In this document: positions 43,393 to 55,682 of the stretch, piece by piece | How the letters are laid out: each line of letters opens with the position of its first letter | Numbering within the stretch: the stretch's first letter is position 1 | Assembly (NCBI RefSeq): GCF_000264995.1 | Contig: NW_006767433.1 | Coordinates: 1,148,876 to 1,212,875 of the forward strand | Source of the DNA: Punctularia strigosozonata HHB-11173 SS5 | Taxonomy: Eukaryota > Basidiomycota > Agaricomycetes > Corticiales > Punctulariaceae | Direction: 5' to 3' | Length of the DNA stretch: 64,000 bases | Position numbers and translations under genes: made by a program | The notes under the pieces: model-generated | Seen by the model: only the letters and a program-made list of their open reading frames with translations | The model's database searches: none | Told to the model about the DNA's origin: nothing

Positions 43393-45612
43393 ATGCTCTT
43401 TCTACTACCCGGTCGCCGTCGATTTTCTCCACGATATACGTCTCGCTTTATTAGAACCTGCCGAAACATGTCTCTGAAGAGTATTCGCGTGGAGAGAGTG
43501 CATGTACCAGAGAACATGCGAATCGACCTCACTCCGGAGGAAGGGCAACTGTGCACGCTTCTGGACGAGTGTACGGCCTCACTTAGAGAGAAACACAACA
43601 TCACGACGACGTGCAGAATCGCTGGAGGATGGGTCAGAGACAAGGTCAGTCATGCCTACCCGCAGGGCATACACCCGACCGAAAATACCTATCGCATTCG
43701 CAGTTCAGCTACTAGGCTCAGACTGCAACGATATCGATATTGCACTCGAAAACATGATGGGCGTTCCATTTGCTGAGAAACTCCTAACATTTCTCGCCGA
43801 AGAGAAAGGCATGGATGACATCAAGCTGAGCATCGTGAAGAGTAATCCTGGCCAAAGCAAACATCTCGAAACGGCGAAGGTCAATCCAATTCTTGGGTTT
43901 GAGCTGGATCTGGTGAATCTTAGGAGTGAGGAATATGCCATCGACAGCCGGATACCCACCGAAGTGGTACGTTGAGGATGTTCGAATGTCGGCAACGTCA
44001 TGTGCTTATACGAAACTTGGTCAGACATTTGGCACCCCACTACAGGACGCTCTGAGACGGGATATAACCATCAACTCGCTGTTCTATAACGTACATTCGA
44101 AGTCCGTTGAGGATCACACTGGCAAGGTCAGACTGCTCTCGTGTGGGCCTTCGGCCTGAGCTCATACGCAGTCATGGTGATAGGGTCTACATGATCTCCG
44201 CAACGGCGTTGTACGGACACCACTTCCACCCCGCGAAACATTCCTAGACGATCCGCTGCGAGTCCTCCGATGCGTTCGATTTGCCAGTCGCTTCGGCTTT
44301 GACATGGTCCCGGAGCTCGTGGCGTCAGCTAAAGACCCGGAAATACAGGTCAGTCGACCCTTGTTCGTGTTGGTAATTCAGTATATTCATGGCCATTCAA
44401 TCCATCACCTTATTCAGACTGCATTCCGCTCGAAAATCACAAGAGAACGTGTTGGCGAAGAGGTCCACAAGATGATGAAAGGCCGACATCCACTGCTCTC
44501 TATTCAATTGATGGACGAGCTTTCCCTCCCGCCACTAATCTTCGACGTTCCCGCGTCCATATCTTCCACGTTTTCGTCCCAACCCGCACCCTATCACACG
44601 GCCCTGGCCGCGTCATCGGTACTGCATCTAATAATCGATGCACCGACAGAGCCCTCGTCGTCCGTATCTCTTCCTCCCGTTCACTCCGAGCTGCTTTCTG
44701 GGATAAGGACAGACAGCACAGCACAATCGCGATTGTACCTCGCCTGTGCCGTAACGCCGTATCGCGGGATAACATTCACGGATGCCAAAAAGAGAATCCA
44801 TCCGGCTTGTGAGGCGGCCCTCCGGGAGGGCTTGAGGGTCGGGACGCAGAACCACTACCTGGATGGCATACCAGCGCTGTTCGGTGCCTGGGAGATCTTG
44901 AGAGGCCCAGTCGGCGGCGATCAGGCCACGCAAGACAGCAACAACGAGAGAGCCAGGATAGGTCAGCTGGTTCTTCTACAGCTTTGCGGTGTTCCATGCT
45001 AACGATGCAGATACAGGGTTGTTGCTGCGGGAGAAGACTGTGCATAACCCACATACGGGCTCACATTGGGCTACATCGCTCCTGTTCTCCCTTGTTCAAG
45101 ACCTTGTGGAGTTGTACAATCCCATACAGGACCTGCTTGATGGTGCGTCCTGCCCGCCGCACTTCACTCATTTTCTCACTCGGGCTTGCAGTGGCGGAAG
45201 CATCCAAGGTTATCGCGAAGTACAATGACTTCGTAGCTCGCATCCTCGAACTCGATTTACCATCCGCAGTCGAAGCGAAACCCATCTTAGATGTTTGTAC
45301 ATTTGCGCCTTTTCCATGCCGTGTTTAACGTATGCCGTATCTTGTGTTTAGGGTCACGAAATCGTTCAAATCCTGGAAGCTGGCAAGCCGGGCTCGTGGA
45401 CGGGCGGCGTCCTCGCCCGCGTTACGGAATGGCAGCTCGAATTTCCCCAGGGAACCAAGGAGGAGTGTGCACAATGGTTGACAGCGGAGAAGAAGGCCGG
45501 ACGAATCGATGTCCAAACTGCTGGAGGAAGCGGGGGAGGAAGGGCAGGCAAGGAAGGCAAAAGGGCGAAAGGGGAGAGGGACGGTGCCGTTAAGAAGCCG
45601 AAAGTGGATTGA
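43393..45612 (+). CDS. CCA1: tRNA nucleotidyltransferase (CCA-adding enzyme)
   Basis: Adds CCA to tRNA 3' ends. The first ATG (43393) gives an Arg-rich, acid-free leader (MLFLLPGRRRFSPRYTSRF) that looks like a mitochondrial targeting signal. A second in-frame ATG at 43468 (MSLKSIRVERVHVPENM) would give the cytosolic/nuclear form. Class II nucleotidyltransferase motifs: RIAGGWVRDK joined to LLGSDCNDIDIALENMMG with the DxD metal site; then GTPLQDALRRDITINSLFYN, RETFLDDPLRVLRCVRFASR and TRERVGEEVHKMMKG. The C-terminal region ends in a Lys-rich segment (KRAKGERDGAVKKPKVD). About eight introns. All motifs are in family order. Confidence 0.9.
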
Positions 45613-45920
45613 AGATCCTCTGCAATGCATGGCGATGTGCAAATATCCGGATGACTCGGGGCGAGAGGACCGTGGCGTCGGGTTTTTTGCTTGAACATTT
45701 CTAAGCATTCCGAGAAAGCTCCATATTGATGCATGAAAGAGTGGACCTGTGGCTGGTGGCGAGGCATTCGGTCTGCAGTGCTTTCTTCGATACGAGTGGT
45801 TTCAACGGCCTTGGGACAGATGATCACCTCGATCTAAGCCTCCGTGTATTTTCCTGAGAAACTCTACATTGATGAGAATGGTTCAGGGATATACTAATGC
45901 ACAACATGGTGGTGGCACAA

Positions 45921-46391
45921 CTACAATCCGACGTCGATTCCTTGTTCCGCGATACGTGAAATCGCATGGCACAGGGCATTAGAACTTCCGTCGTACGCCA
46001 CGGAGATCGACGCCTCGTAGGGAAGATCTGAGTCGTCGAGGTGATCAGGTGCACTAGACAGATTGGCAACCTGTACGCAGGCCGTATATAACGCCAGGAG
46101 TTCCGGAGACGTAAGTGGAAGGCGCTCTGGATCAGGTGTCGCGAACGGCACCAGCTTCACCCCGCCGGAAAGTAGTATGTCTTCTGCCAGGTCGTATCCT
46201 TGCACCATCGTGTCACATCTATCCTTGCTCGGGCCTGTTGTTGCTCTGCATGCAAGTACTATTTGCTCAGCTGAGCTCCTAAGTTGAGGCCACGAGAAAA
46301 TATGCTCTGAGCCTTCTACTGTCGAAATAGGCGCACCACATACGAGTCCTTCACGGCACTGATGATGCACTCGCGGTAGTAGTACAAATAC
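45921..46391 (-). other. Unassigned open frame, possible exon
   Basis: A minus-strand frame of about 155 codons stays open from an acceptor-like CTAG at 46391 to a stop at 45921. Its first codons have no ATG; the first in-frame ATG is about 55 codons in (MVQGYDLAEDILLSG). The translation is not low complexity (LPLTSPELLALYTACVQVAN; SISVAYDGSSNALCHAISR), so it may be the last exon of a small gene. No upstream exon was found in the 100 bp before the next gene's stop. Family unknown. Confidence 0.3.
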
Positions 46392-46487
46392 AGCAGGACC
46401 TCCTAGAAATACACAAAAAAGGACAGAAAAAAATATGAATAATCTAGCAGCGTTTCCACCAGCAGCTTGACCCGGGGGGGGGAAAGG

Positions 46488-49453
46488 TTATGACGGCCCG
46501 ATCGCGTCGATGTCGGCGGGCACCTTGCCCTTGCCCTTGCCCTTGCCCTTGCCCTTGCCCGTCTGGGACTGGAGCAAGAGCGGGGGCGGCCGCGGGCGCT
46601 CGAATATCTGCGAGTCGGTCGACTCGCGAGGGGCCATCGGGCGCGGGCCACTGATCACCGGCTTCGGGCGAGGGTTCGACGGCAGGCCGGGCCCGGCGGG
46701 TTTACCGGAGCGCGCGGCGAACATGCCCCCGCGACGGACGTTGAACGGCAGCGGGCTGCTCCGTGCCTGCGAGGAGGCGTCAGACGTCTGCGGCTGGCGG
46801 TTAGCCCGGGCCTTCGCCGGGCGCGATGAGGGGGACGTGGGCGAGAATTGCGAATGGAGAGGGGAAGGTCCTGCGGTTTGGTTTTGGGTCGGGGTGGTGA
46901 TGTAGACGGAGCGCGCGGGGCGCGCGGAGGTGCGGGCGGCGGTGGCGAGGATGACGGAGCCTGCTGCGGACGAGGACGAGGAGTCGTTCTTAAAGTGGTT
47001 CGGAGCTGTCAGGTCTGGTGATATTGCCACCCGTTAGTCCACGTCGTCGGGGAGACCCAAGAATAGCGTTAGAATACTTACTGCCGATGAACGACGTGAC
47101 GTCGTACTGGGTGCCCTGCGAGTCGAACTTGGGGCTTCGGCTCGTGGGCGGACCCCCCTCGCCGTCCAAGCTGTCCCGGTACTCCAGCGGCATATCCGAC
47201 AACTGGCGCTTGTGCTCCGCGTCCACTATGGGCATCCGGGGAAGCGGCAGAGGCTCGTCGGAAGCGATGCTCGGGATGAACCGCCTCGCCGTCACCTCGC
47301 CCGACTCGGGCTCCGTCTCCTCGACCTCCTCCACGTCTTTCTCCCGCGACTTCCTCTCCCACGGCGGCTCCGGGAAATTGCTGAGCGAGAACGTGCTCGG
47401 GACCTCGGACTCGACCTTGGAGCGCGACGAGCTCCCGCCCTCGCCCGACCCGCCCTCGCCCGACCCCTCCACGCCCTCGCTGATCCCGCCAAGCTCGCGC
47501 GTGTGCCTGTCGAACAGCCGCAGCTGCGCGATGCTCCGGTCGAGCTCCTCCTGGTGGCGGAACAGGCTGTCCATCCCCGCCGACGAGCGCGGGGAGTACA
47601 CGCTCTCGCTGAGCGCCGTCGTCGGCCGCGCCGTTGTGCGCAGGAGCGGCAGCGGGCCGTTCATGCCGTATATCGGCGTCGGGGAGTCGGTGGACGCGCG
47701 CGCGCCCGCGGCACCGGCGCCGGTGTCGAGGCGTGGCGGCGCGAGCATGTCCGGCATCGCGGTAGCCGAGGCTGAGTCGCGGCGACCGCTCGCCGTCGTG
47801 GCTGCCATGGACGTCGTCGTCGTCGGCGCGGGCGACGGGGAGATGTTGAGGAAGTCGTCCCGCACCAGCGCGGCGGACGCGCGGCGCGAGGGCCCCATGT
47901 CCGGGTCGAGCTCGTCCGATTCGACGAGCGAGGTGCGGTTCGCGGGCGGCGCGACGAACGGCTGCGCGGTCGCGAGGTCGCCCATCTCTGGAGGGCTGTC
48001 GTACAGGACGGAGGTGTAGACCGGGTCGCGCCACTGCGCGCTCTCCTTCGGCTCGGTCGGGCTCCCATAGGACGACCGCCGCTCCGCGATGGGCGAGACG
48101 CCTTTCTCCGCGTCGTCGTCGGTGCCGGGGTAGCGTAGGCGCTCGCGGTCGTCCTGGTCCTGGTCGTCGGCGGAGCGGAAGCGGGTGGTGACCTTCATGC
48201 TGTTGAGCGCCATCCAGGCGGATATGCGCGACGCGGAGGAGGCGCGCGAGAGCAGCGACGGCCGGGAAGGGCGCGGATCCGACTGCGACATGGAGTGCAT
48301 CTGCGTGCTCATATCGGTGTCCGGCTGCGCTGGGTCATGCACGACGGTGGCGAGGCTGGGAGTGGAGACGTTCGGAGGTGAGAGTTTGAAGGTCGATCCG
48401 CGTTGGATGGAGACGGGGAGGCCCTTGAACGAAGGGGAGTCCGGACGTTCGGAGCCGTCAGATTTGCGTTCGCCGTAGAAGGTGACGATCATTATGTAGA
48501 GGATCAGGATATAGAGTTCTATGGCCTGCAGAAACCGTCCCAATACGGTCTCCGAGAACGCGACTGTGAACATGGTCAGCGTCCAGTCACGACGGCCAAA
48601 GTGGAGTTCTCACAATAAACGACGTTCCCGATGGCGATGGCCAGGCTGAACGAGAGGGCAAGGATGACAGCCGCGTAGCGCCTCAGCGTTCTCCACCGCG
48701 GCTTGACGGGCGATATCGATACGTTGAGCAGCAGCTTCGCGATGAACAGCGCGGACGCGACGATCTCCACCGCCGACTCGGTGTCGTACAGCGGGCCGAA
48801 CTCGGAGAATGCGCTGTCCACCCTCCACACCACCTGCATGATCGGGATGGCGTTCGCGAGCAGGAGCAGACTCCACTTCATGGCTTGCCCGACGAGCCCC
48901 CAACGCTCCCACGACCCGCTGTGCAGTCCCTCCTCGTCGGGCTGCTCCTCCTTCGACGGGCACTCGGCGACGAACGTCCAAAAGAAGAGAAAACGGAGGC
49001 CGATGGAGATGGCGAAGCCGAACTCGCGGACGATGATGAGCGGCTTGACGGACGCCATGTCCGTGCCGAGGTCAGTGTTGACGACGCCGCGAGCGAGGAT
49101 CTGGCCGAGGTCGAGCACGCCGGCGACAAAAGCGATCAGTGCCGACGAGAGGAGGTAGACGGAAGGTCTTTCGAGATGTCAGAATGTGGCTTGGACTCAG
49201 GAGGAGGAAGAGCAACTCGCATTGTAAGCCGTCTTAGTACCAGGAAGAAGGTCAGGACGCCGAACGCGAGAAGTCCCACCGAGAAGAAAGGGATTTCAGC
49301 GAGGATAGATTCGACCTGGCCGATAGAAGGATCAGCAAAGACCGTATCGTCGTGAGGACAGGGCAGGTGAACGACGCGCACCGATACATCGTTGCTGAGA
49401 CTGAATATCGACGGTATAGTATACAACTGCGCGGTACCCTCGTACACGCGCAT
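46488..49453 (-). CDS. Multi-pass membrane protein with a long disordered tail
   Basis: Uncharacterised protein with about seven membrane segments followed by a cytoplasmic tail of about 600 residues. Membrane segments include IPFFSVGLLAFGVLTFFLVL, VYLLSSALIAFVAGVLDLG, IIVREFGFAISIGLRFLFF, WSLLLLANAIPIMQVVW, VEIVASALFIAKLLL, YAAVILALSFSLAIAIGNVV and AIELYILILYIMIVTFYG. The tail is Ser/Pro/Arg-rich and ends in a (GK)n run. Two junctions matter: a GC-AG intron at 49168-49220 joins RRLT to PSVYLL, and an intron with donor GTGAGAACTC joins GNVVY to AFSETVLG. The start is the ATG at 49453 (MRVYEGTAQL). The layout resembles fungal 7-TM families, but no specific family was recognised. Confidence 0.72.
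46524..46560. repeat. Hexanucleotide microsatellite (CTTGCC)6
   Basis: Six perfect copies of CTTGCC. On the minus strand it encodes the (Gly-Lys)n run near the C-terminus of the membrane protein. Confidence 0.9.
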
Positions 49454-50169
49454 TTCAAAGGTTTTATAAAACAGCAAAGCCTCAAGCCTCAAGCAGGGCG
49501 AGCGAGATTAAGACAGTCGGACTCCTGCGACTTGGCGGAACAGAAAGCGTTGAAGCAGAAGAGACCAGCTGAGGCTGAGACGATGGATTGGTTGGCTACG
49601 TTGCGCACGGCCCTGAGGCGTGGCTGGCGAGCCCACAAAGATCGGATCCCAGGTCAGAACGAGAGCAGCAATCGGTAAGGAACGTCGAAAGCGAGGAGCG
49701 CGAGTGCCCCTGCGCGCGTCAAGTACGCGAAACGAGTAGAACGCCGGAAGTAAAAACAGGAATATAATGGAAGAATGAGGAGGTTCGAGGGGGATAAACA
49801 GACGCAAGAGGGGTCATGCCTTTGCCGGGCTCTCCGCTCTGTCCGCGCGCCATGGCAACCTCAGCATCCGCGACGAAGGTTCCGATGAGACACCGCGGTT
49901 CCTTGGTCTGTCTCCGCCCATTGGTCGCGACCGCGGGCCGCACCTCCGCGCCCGAGGTGGCTGTGCCCACTACCGGAAAAGGCAGGTTGCCGATGGGAGA
50001 GTGTTCCCCAGTGTCTGATCATCACACGGCGTATCACCGTTTCAGACCCGAAGGACTGCACATAAACTGACGATATCTATGGGCAAGCTTTGCTACAGAA
50101 GAGAAGTGCATGACCCTATCAGGGCACCGTGCATCAGCACCAACAATGCACCCCGCATCCAAAAGATCT
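49454..50169. other. Intergenic region, nothing recognised
   Basis: Promoter of the membrane-protein gene and 3' flank of the lactate dehydrogenase gene. Open frames here lack family-like sequence. Confidence 0.4.
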
Positions 50170-52445
50170 CTACAGCTTGGCCAGCGTCGGTTCCCAGGTA
50201 ACGCGCTCGACCTAAAGGGCGTATGCGCCGATGATCAAGATGGGAGGTATCATAGACAGCGAGGCTCACCATCTCCGGGACCAGTTCGCTGACGTTCCTC
50301 GCGCCGATAAGGCGCATGCCGGTTACGATCTCTCGTTCGAGGATCCGGATGATTTTAATGACCCCTGGCGCACCGTAGGCCTATGTCATACGTCCTCATT
50401 CAGGCGCAGTCCGGCGATAACGACGAGAATCTAGAGAACCACGCACGCTCTGGGCATACAAGAAGGGCCGACCGAGGCCTACAGCTTTCGCACCCAAACA
50501 CAGCGCCTTCAGCACGTCTGTATGCGAGATATTATTAACATCCAGCGCCGTGTCGCTAGCAACAGAACCGGAACGCACCGGTCCCGCGCCGAACGCCGCC
50601 GTCAAGGTAGACTGCGGATTCAATTGTCGACATATCAGCATCATCATCATCTCTCTGTCAGTCAAGAGTCCGAGGAGACGGCGCAAACCTTCGAGCTTGT
50701 CAAACACGTCCGGCCTCTGCTGGCGGAGCTGGTACAGGACTTCGATGGACGGGAGCGCGCTGTAAAAAAAAAGGAAGCGACAGTCAGGAAAGGGGTGGCG
50801 CCAGAGTGCTCGGCTATACCGGCGAAGGAAAGGCAACGCACTACTCCAACTGCCGTCCGCCGTGGTTCGAGATGAGGATCCCGTCGCAGCCGGCTTCAGC
50901 CGCGAGGACTGCGTCCTACCAATACCCAGGTTTCGCGTCAGACCGGACTCGGAGGCGATCGAGATTTGTATACGCACAGCTACACATTGAATCCCTGTAC
51001 ATTCGAACGTTCAGTATACACGCGAGCGGTACGAAGATGCGCGCGAACCTTTGATCACGATGGGCAGCTTCGTCACACTTCTCAACCACGGGATGGTCTG
51101 AGCGTATCACGAAAGTCAGATAGCATCTCTAAAAGAATAAAAGATCTTTCAGGCGCACCTCCTCCCACGTCATGTCCATATCGTCGTTCGCGATGAGCAT
51201 CCCCGCAGTACCGGCGATATTCCCTACCTGCACTTCCTCCAGCACGTCGGAGTCCTCGGGCGCACGCGGCATCTCGCCCGCCGTCTTCGTCTCGGCCTGG
51301 TCCGAGCTGGCGGCTTCCCGCTCCTGATCCTCCAGCACGAACGGAGCCGCGATGTCTCTCTGCGGGAGCCGACGTCAATGCCTGTGGGACGGAGAACGGA
51401 GAGCGCATAGCGCGCACCTCCCGGTTACCCGCGCAGATCGCGTCCACCGTCAAGAAGATCGCCTTATACCCCAGCCTCTCCACGTTGCGGATCCGCTCGA
51501 GCGCCTTCGCGTGGTCCCGGTGCTTGTACAGCTGGAACCACAGGACCTGGCTATCGTCCTTCCTCGCCTCCGCGATCTGCGCCGGGCTGAGCGACGCGTT
51601 GGACGAGACCATCTGGATGAGCCCGGTGTACCCGCAGCCGCGGGTGATGTTCGCCTCGCCGGCGGGGTGCCCGAGCTTGGCGAGCGCCGCGCCGGAGACG
51701 AAGACGGGCAACGTCGAGCGTGTACCGAGCAGCGTCGTGGACGGGTCGATGTGCGCGAGGCGGCGCATGACGCGCGGCTGGAAGAAGAAGCGGGAGAAGG
51801 CGGAGAGGTTGTTCGCGTGGGCTGCGGAACAGACATGCCGTCAGCCTTATCGTTAACGGGGGAGGGGGGGGTTGAGAGGGTGGAAGGGACGCACAGATCT
51901 CGTCGTCCGCGGCGGACGAGTAGTACGCGTACGCCTTGTAGCTCAGCACGCTCCGCGCGACGTCCTCCATCTGGCGCAGACTGAGGATCCGGCTCAGCGG
52001 GGGTTTCGAGCGCTGGGCAGCCTCGATACGGAGCTCATCCTTCGTCTTTTGCTGCGCGCGTTCCTTCTGCTGCGCCTCGAGCGTGCTCGCGGCCTCGGTG
52101 GAGACGGGCCCGAGGTGCTTCGAGGCGGGCAGCTGCGAGAGCGCGTCGGGTGGGTGGATAGGCTCGTAGGCCGCGGTGGCGTCTTTGCCGGCGTATTTGA
52201 GAATGACCGCGGCGCCGCCTGGATGTTCCTGATATGCGAAGAGGACGGGTGAGCGGGACTGATAGGGTGGCGGCGAGGAGGACGAACGGCGAGGAACTCG
52301 GTCACATCGTACACCTCGTTCTTGATGACGACCCAGCACGATCTGAGGAGGAGCCTCGGTCAGATGTTGGTTGCTCGTTCTCCGCTGTGCCCACTCACGA
52401 TCGGCTGTTGTGCTCCGCGACCTGTTGCAGCGTCCAAGGCGCCAT
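50170..52445 (-). CDS. L-lactate dehydrogenase, flavocytochrome b2 type
   Basis: Oxidises L-lactate to pyruvate and passes electrons through a cytochrome b5 domain to cytochrome c. The N-terminal b5 domain is [33 protein letters not shown] and [16 protein letters not shown], with the second heme His in [11 protein letters not shown]. The FMN domain follows: [81 protein letters not shown] (catalytic His and Arg), [30 protein letters not shown] and [10 protein letters not shown] at the C-terminus. About nine introns. No clear mitochondrial presequence precedes the b5 domain with this start, so the enzyme may be cytosolic or an upstream exon is missing. Confidence 0.9.
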
Positions 52446-52937
52446 ATCCGAGCGATGCTAGGGGATGACGAGCGGCGTATAGAGACGCAGATAGTACGGC
52501 TGAATGGGCGGGTCCTCGCGGCTTCCCACTCTGTTGAAATGGTAAGAAGTCGGCATGGGATCTGCAAGATCCTGCGTAAGTATAATGCGTGCTGGTAGCG
52601 GCCAGGCGGTCCGGCTGAGGGGCCTCGAGGTTGAGCCAACGCATCACGATATCGGTCCGCGGGGCCGAAACCTATGAGCCAGCCAATAGTATGGCAGACA
52701 TTGGTACTTGCTACTACATGTAGAGGAGCAGCAACAGGGAGGGAGTAAGGGTGTACATGAGGGTGCGAGGATATCGGTTGTAAGAAAACCTAATACAAGA
52801 CATAATCTTCCTTGATCGGAAACGAGGCAATAATTGTGAAATCGATTTCTCGCAGTCGAGAGGCAACTCAATCAGATTTCCGTGCGGGGATACGAACAAC
52901 GTGGGGGACACCCAAAGTGTAGTCTAGCCCGTAGCGG
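52446..52937. other. Intergenic region, nothing recognised
   Basis: Upstream of the lactate dehydrogenase and downstream of the ceramidase. No coding or repeat signal was seen. Confidence 0.4.
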
Positions 52938-53993
52938 TTATGGTCGTCCTTGACGCAAAGCATCGTATCTGGAAAAAGGTATTTCAGGTGAGGTTTTAAT
53001 TTGCACGACCACCATAGCGCTACACCCACAGGTCACGCCTTCCATCATGAGATACGTTCCTGCCGCCTGTTCAAACGAGTCACGCCTCCACATCTCGCGA
53101 CTAGGGTTTGATTGTACACACCGTGAGCGCATGCCACCACGCATGCCCTTCGAGCAGGAACGCGTTGGGCCAACCCAATGCATGCTTCCAGACGGTGATT
53201 CTTGCACAGAATTCGTTATCGATGTTCCAGATTCCAAACGCGAATATGAACAGGAGACCGCCGGTCCAGAAGATCGACAAGATGCGCTGCTTCGTCTGTG
53301 GTGGGATGACGGACGGAGCAGAGTGCCGCAGCAGCTGGGTACAGCGGAATCCGATGAACAACATTGTAAACGCGAACACCGATTGGAAGTAGGGCGGACT
53401 CCGATAAACTAGGCTATTAACACAACGTTTAGTATAGATCAGCCCCTCCGCGAGGCGCAAGAGACACCTACTAGGACGCCGTGAACGCAACGTTGATGAC
53501 AGCGATGGCGATGGCCAGCCAGCTGTGAATGTTCGCAAAGCCCTTTCCAGTATCAAGGAGAAGGAAGATGCTATAGCTCGAAGACAGGAGCATCGGCAAT
53601 TCGTCGGCCAGCTGCGCCTCATAGAGCAGAGTCGCGTGGAACGCGAACGAACCAATACCCACGATTGCGAGGAACTATGCACAAGGAGTACAAGTTGTAA
53701 GTGTCGCGCATATATGCCGCGCGGAATCGTGGCAACGTACAACGAACTGCAGGGCGTAGCGCAACGGCAGGCCATTCTGGCGCACCTTGTGCGCGCCCCA
53801 TGCGGCGAAGAGTACGGTGACCCCATTGCTCAGCGAGTTCGCGAGCTCAGCGAGGTAGTGAGAAAACTGGTAGTTTTGCTACGTGTAACACCCGACCCTG
53901 CCCGTTCCAGGTTCAGTCTCGTGGGCTCGTTCGGAATAGACTGACCTCACACCAGTCGATAGTGGAAGTCGCGGGGCCCCAATATCCCGACAT
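52938..53993 (-). CDS. Alkaline ceramidase (Ypc1/Ydc1 family)
   Basis: Multi-pass ER or Golgi membrane enzyme that splits ceramide into sphingosine base and fatty acid. It starts MSGYWGPATSTIDWCE, the family's typical beginning, and splices to QNYQFSHYLAELANSLSN. Then VTVLFAAWGAHKVRQNGLPL, FLAIVGIGSFAFHATLLYEA and QLADELPMLLSSSYSIF: the Ser, His and Asp in this stretch are zinc-site residues. SPPYFQSVFAFTMLFIGFRC and LLFIFAFGIWNIDNEFC are membrane helices, and LEGHAWWHALT carries the two remaining zinc His. A last intron joins ALT to AAGTYLMMEGVTC and the frame stops at 52938. Four or five introns. Confidence 0.9.
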
Positions 53994-54526
53994 CTACGGT
54001 TATGTATCCTCTCCAGTAGGCTTGCTGACTAGACAATGCGGATGAAAGGCGAGCTAGCGAGGGCGCATACAGCGCGGGGAATAGATGGCCCACAAGCCTT
54101 GGCGCCAAACTGCGCTTGCCAATATGTATGTAATCCGATATTCACGGGGTCCGGGATGCCCGGTGAACACGTTTCGGCGATCGGCCGCTGACTCCGGTAG
54201 GCCAAGTTTCAACTCCTTGCCTGTGGATCCTTGTTGAATCCTGTTACCACCTACAGATACACTCTATTACGCTCAACATGGCACCTGGAGCTGCTGCTTA
54301 AAGACCTGATGCTTGATGTAATCTGCGTTACTCAGGGCTTCTCTCACGGAAGCTTGTCGTTTCCATTAAACCACGACACGCTCATTGTCACCATGCCTAA
54401 TAGAGCCCAAGCAACGGTCCCGCTTTACCACATACAAATGATTGGCGCCCGTAGAATTTCCTTTCTCGCTGTCATATAAGAAACAACGGGTTCACCTCGC
54501 ACGGCGCCGGCTTTCCTGCAAACGCG
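53994..54526. other. Divergent intergenic region
   Basis: Lies between the starts of the ceramidase (-) and the coiled-coil membrane protein (+). A plus-strand 82-codon open frame (54231-54479) looks like chance. TATATAA-like GTCATATAAG occurs near 54471-54480, about 50 bp before the ATG at 54527. Confidence 0.4.
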
Positions 54527-55682
54527 ATGTCACTTCCACTGGTGTCGGACGCTCAGCACATGGAACTGAACACGCTGGCCCCCGCCCCGAGGGCCAGCAA
54601 AATCAGTCTCCGTTCCGATCTGGTAGACGACATGGAGAGTGATCAGGCTGACAGGTTGATATAAAAAATCAAAGTTGCGGTAAACCTATGTGCCTCCTCC
54701 ATCTCCAGGTTCGGAATAACGCGTATGTCCACAGGAGAAGTGGCTCAAGTCGGAGCTCGAAACTCTGGTGTGTTGTCAGGGTCCTTGCTACTGAGTAATA
54801 CTAACACGAGGTTTACAGAACGATGCAAGGGATATATATGCCAACGTCAAGAAACAACAAGTTCTCAAACGCCAGGTATCTCCTCGTCTATATATTCATT
54901 GACATGTAACTGGATCAAAGCTGTTCTCTCGCAGCTTGAAGTGTATGAAACAGAGAGGTTTTCGCTACAACTCAAACATCTTGCGCGCGAGACGCGATTC
55001 AGCTTTTCACCCGAAGCCATAGAGGTACTCACATTGCTATCCAACCGTGCTTCTCCCGGTACTAATCCTCATAATCGGTATCTCCAGAGTATCTTGGAGG
55101 TCTGCACGGACGTGGGGAACACCACGGCCGTCGTTGCCGCATTCTGCGCATCAATATCGGTTTCTATCCTCTTCGGTGCCGTCCGCGGAAACCTTTTCTA
55201 CTTCTTCGCGTCCTGGTGGTGTGCAATAATCGCGCTCACGTCGGGCTTGGGTTTATCCGTCTTGAGCGCGCGTCGCCATAAGGTTTCGAAGAAGGCAACC
55301 AAAGCGGATTGGTGGCGCGTCCATCTGGGCGGTTTCATCGTCGGTCTGTGTCTCCTCGCGGCTGTAGGGAGCATCGTCTGCATGTGCTACGGGGCGATGA
55401 CTCTTGATGTTTCGTGCGTTGTTGTATGCGCCCGCTGTCACGGCTACCGAACTGACCAAGAACATATTTAGCGCGGAGTTGGCGCCAACGTTCTCTCAGC
55501 CAGCGATCAAGGACGGACCATCCATCCCGTCCGGCGTACCGATTGCATCTCTCATCGTCGCGAGTATCATCATCTTCATCATCTGTGGAGGCGCGTTCTT
55601 TGCGATATTCGCGGGTCCGTTCAGATTCTCCACTAGGAAACATTGGGAGAAAGAACTGCTACGAAGCTTGGAAGCAAGTTGA
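54527..55682 (+). CDS. Coiled-coil membrane protein, uncharacterised
   Basis: N-terminal exon MSLPLVSDAQHMELNTLAPA then SKISLRSDLVDD, hydrophilic. Further exons give EKWLKSELETL, NDARDIYANVKKQQVLKRQ and LEVYETERFSLQLKHLARE, a likely coiled coil. Membrane segments follow: AVVAAFCASISVSILFGAV, FFASWWCAIIALTSGLGLSV, HLGGFIVGLCLLAAVGSIVC and, after an intron with donor GTGCGT, IASLIVASIIIFIICGGAFF. The C-terminus is basic (RFSTRKHWEKELLRS). The first exon junction is uncertain: two donors are possible (near 54623 or 54658), and only the first keeps the frame simply. No family recognised; the four-helix layout with an N-terminal coiled coil is common in mushroom-specific proteins. Confidence 0.6.

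Noticed and set aside
47018-48034. Long open frames on both strands opposite the membrane-protein tail (up to 333 codons)
   Set aside because: They mirror the codon-position GC bias of the minus-strand gene, are Arg/Ser-rich and have no start context or domain.
51352-51984. 210-codon plus-strand frame within the lactate dehydrogenase gene
   Set aside because: Antisense shadow of conserved flavin-domain exons; the sense strand carries all family motifs.
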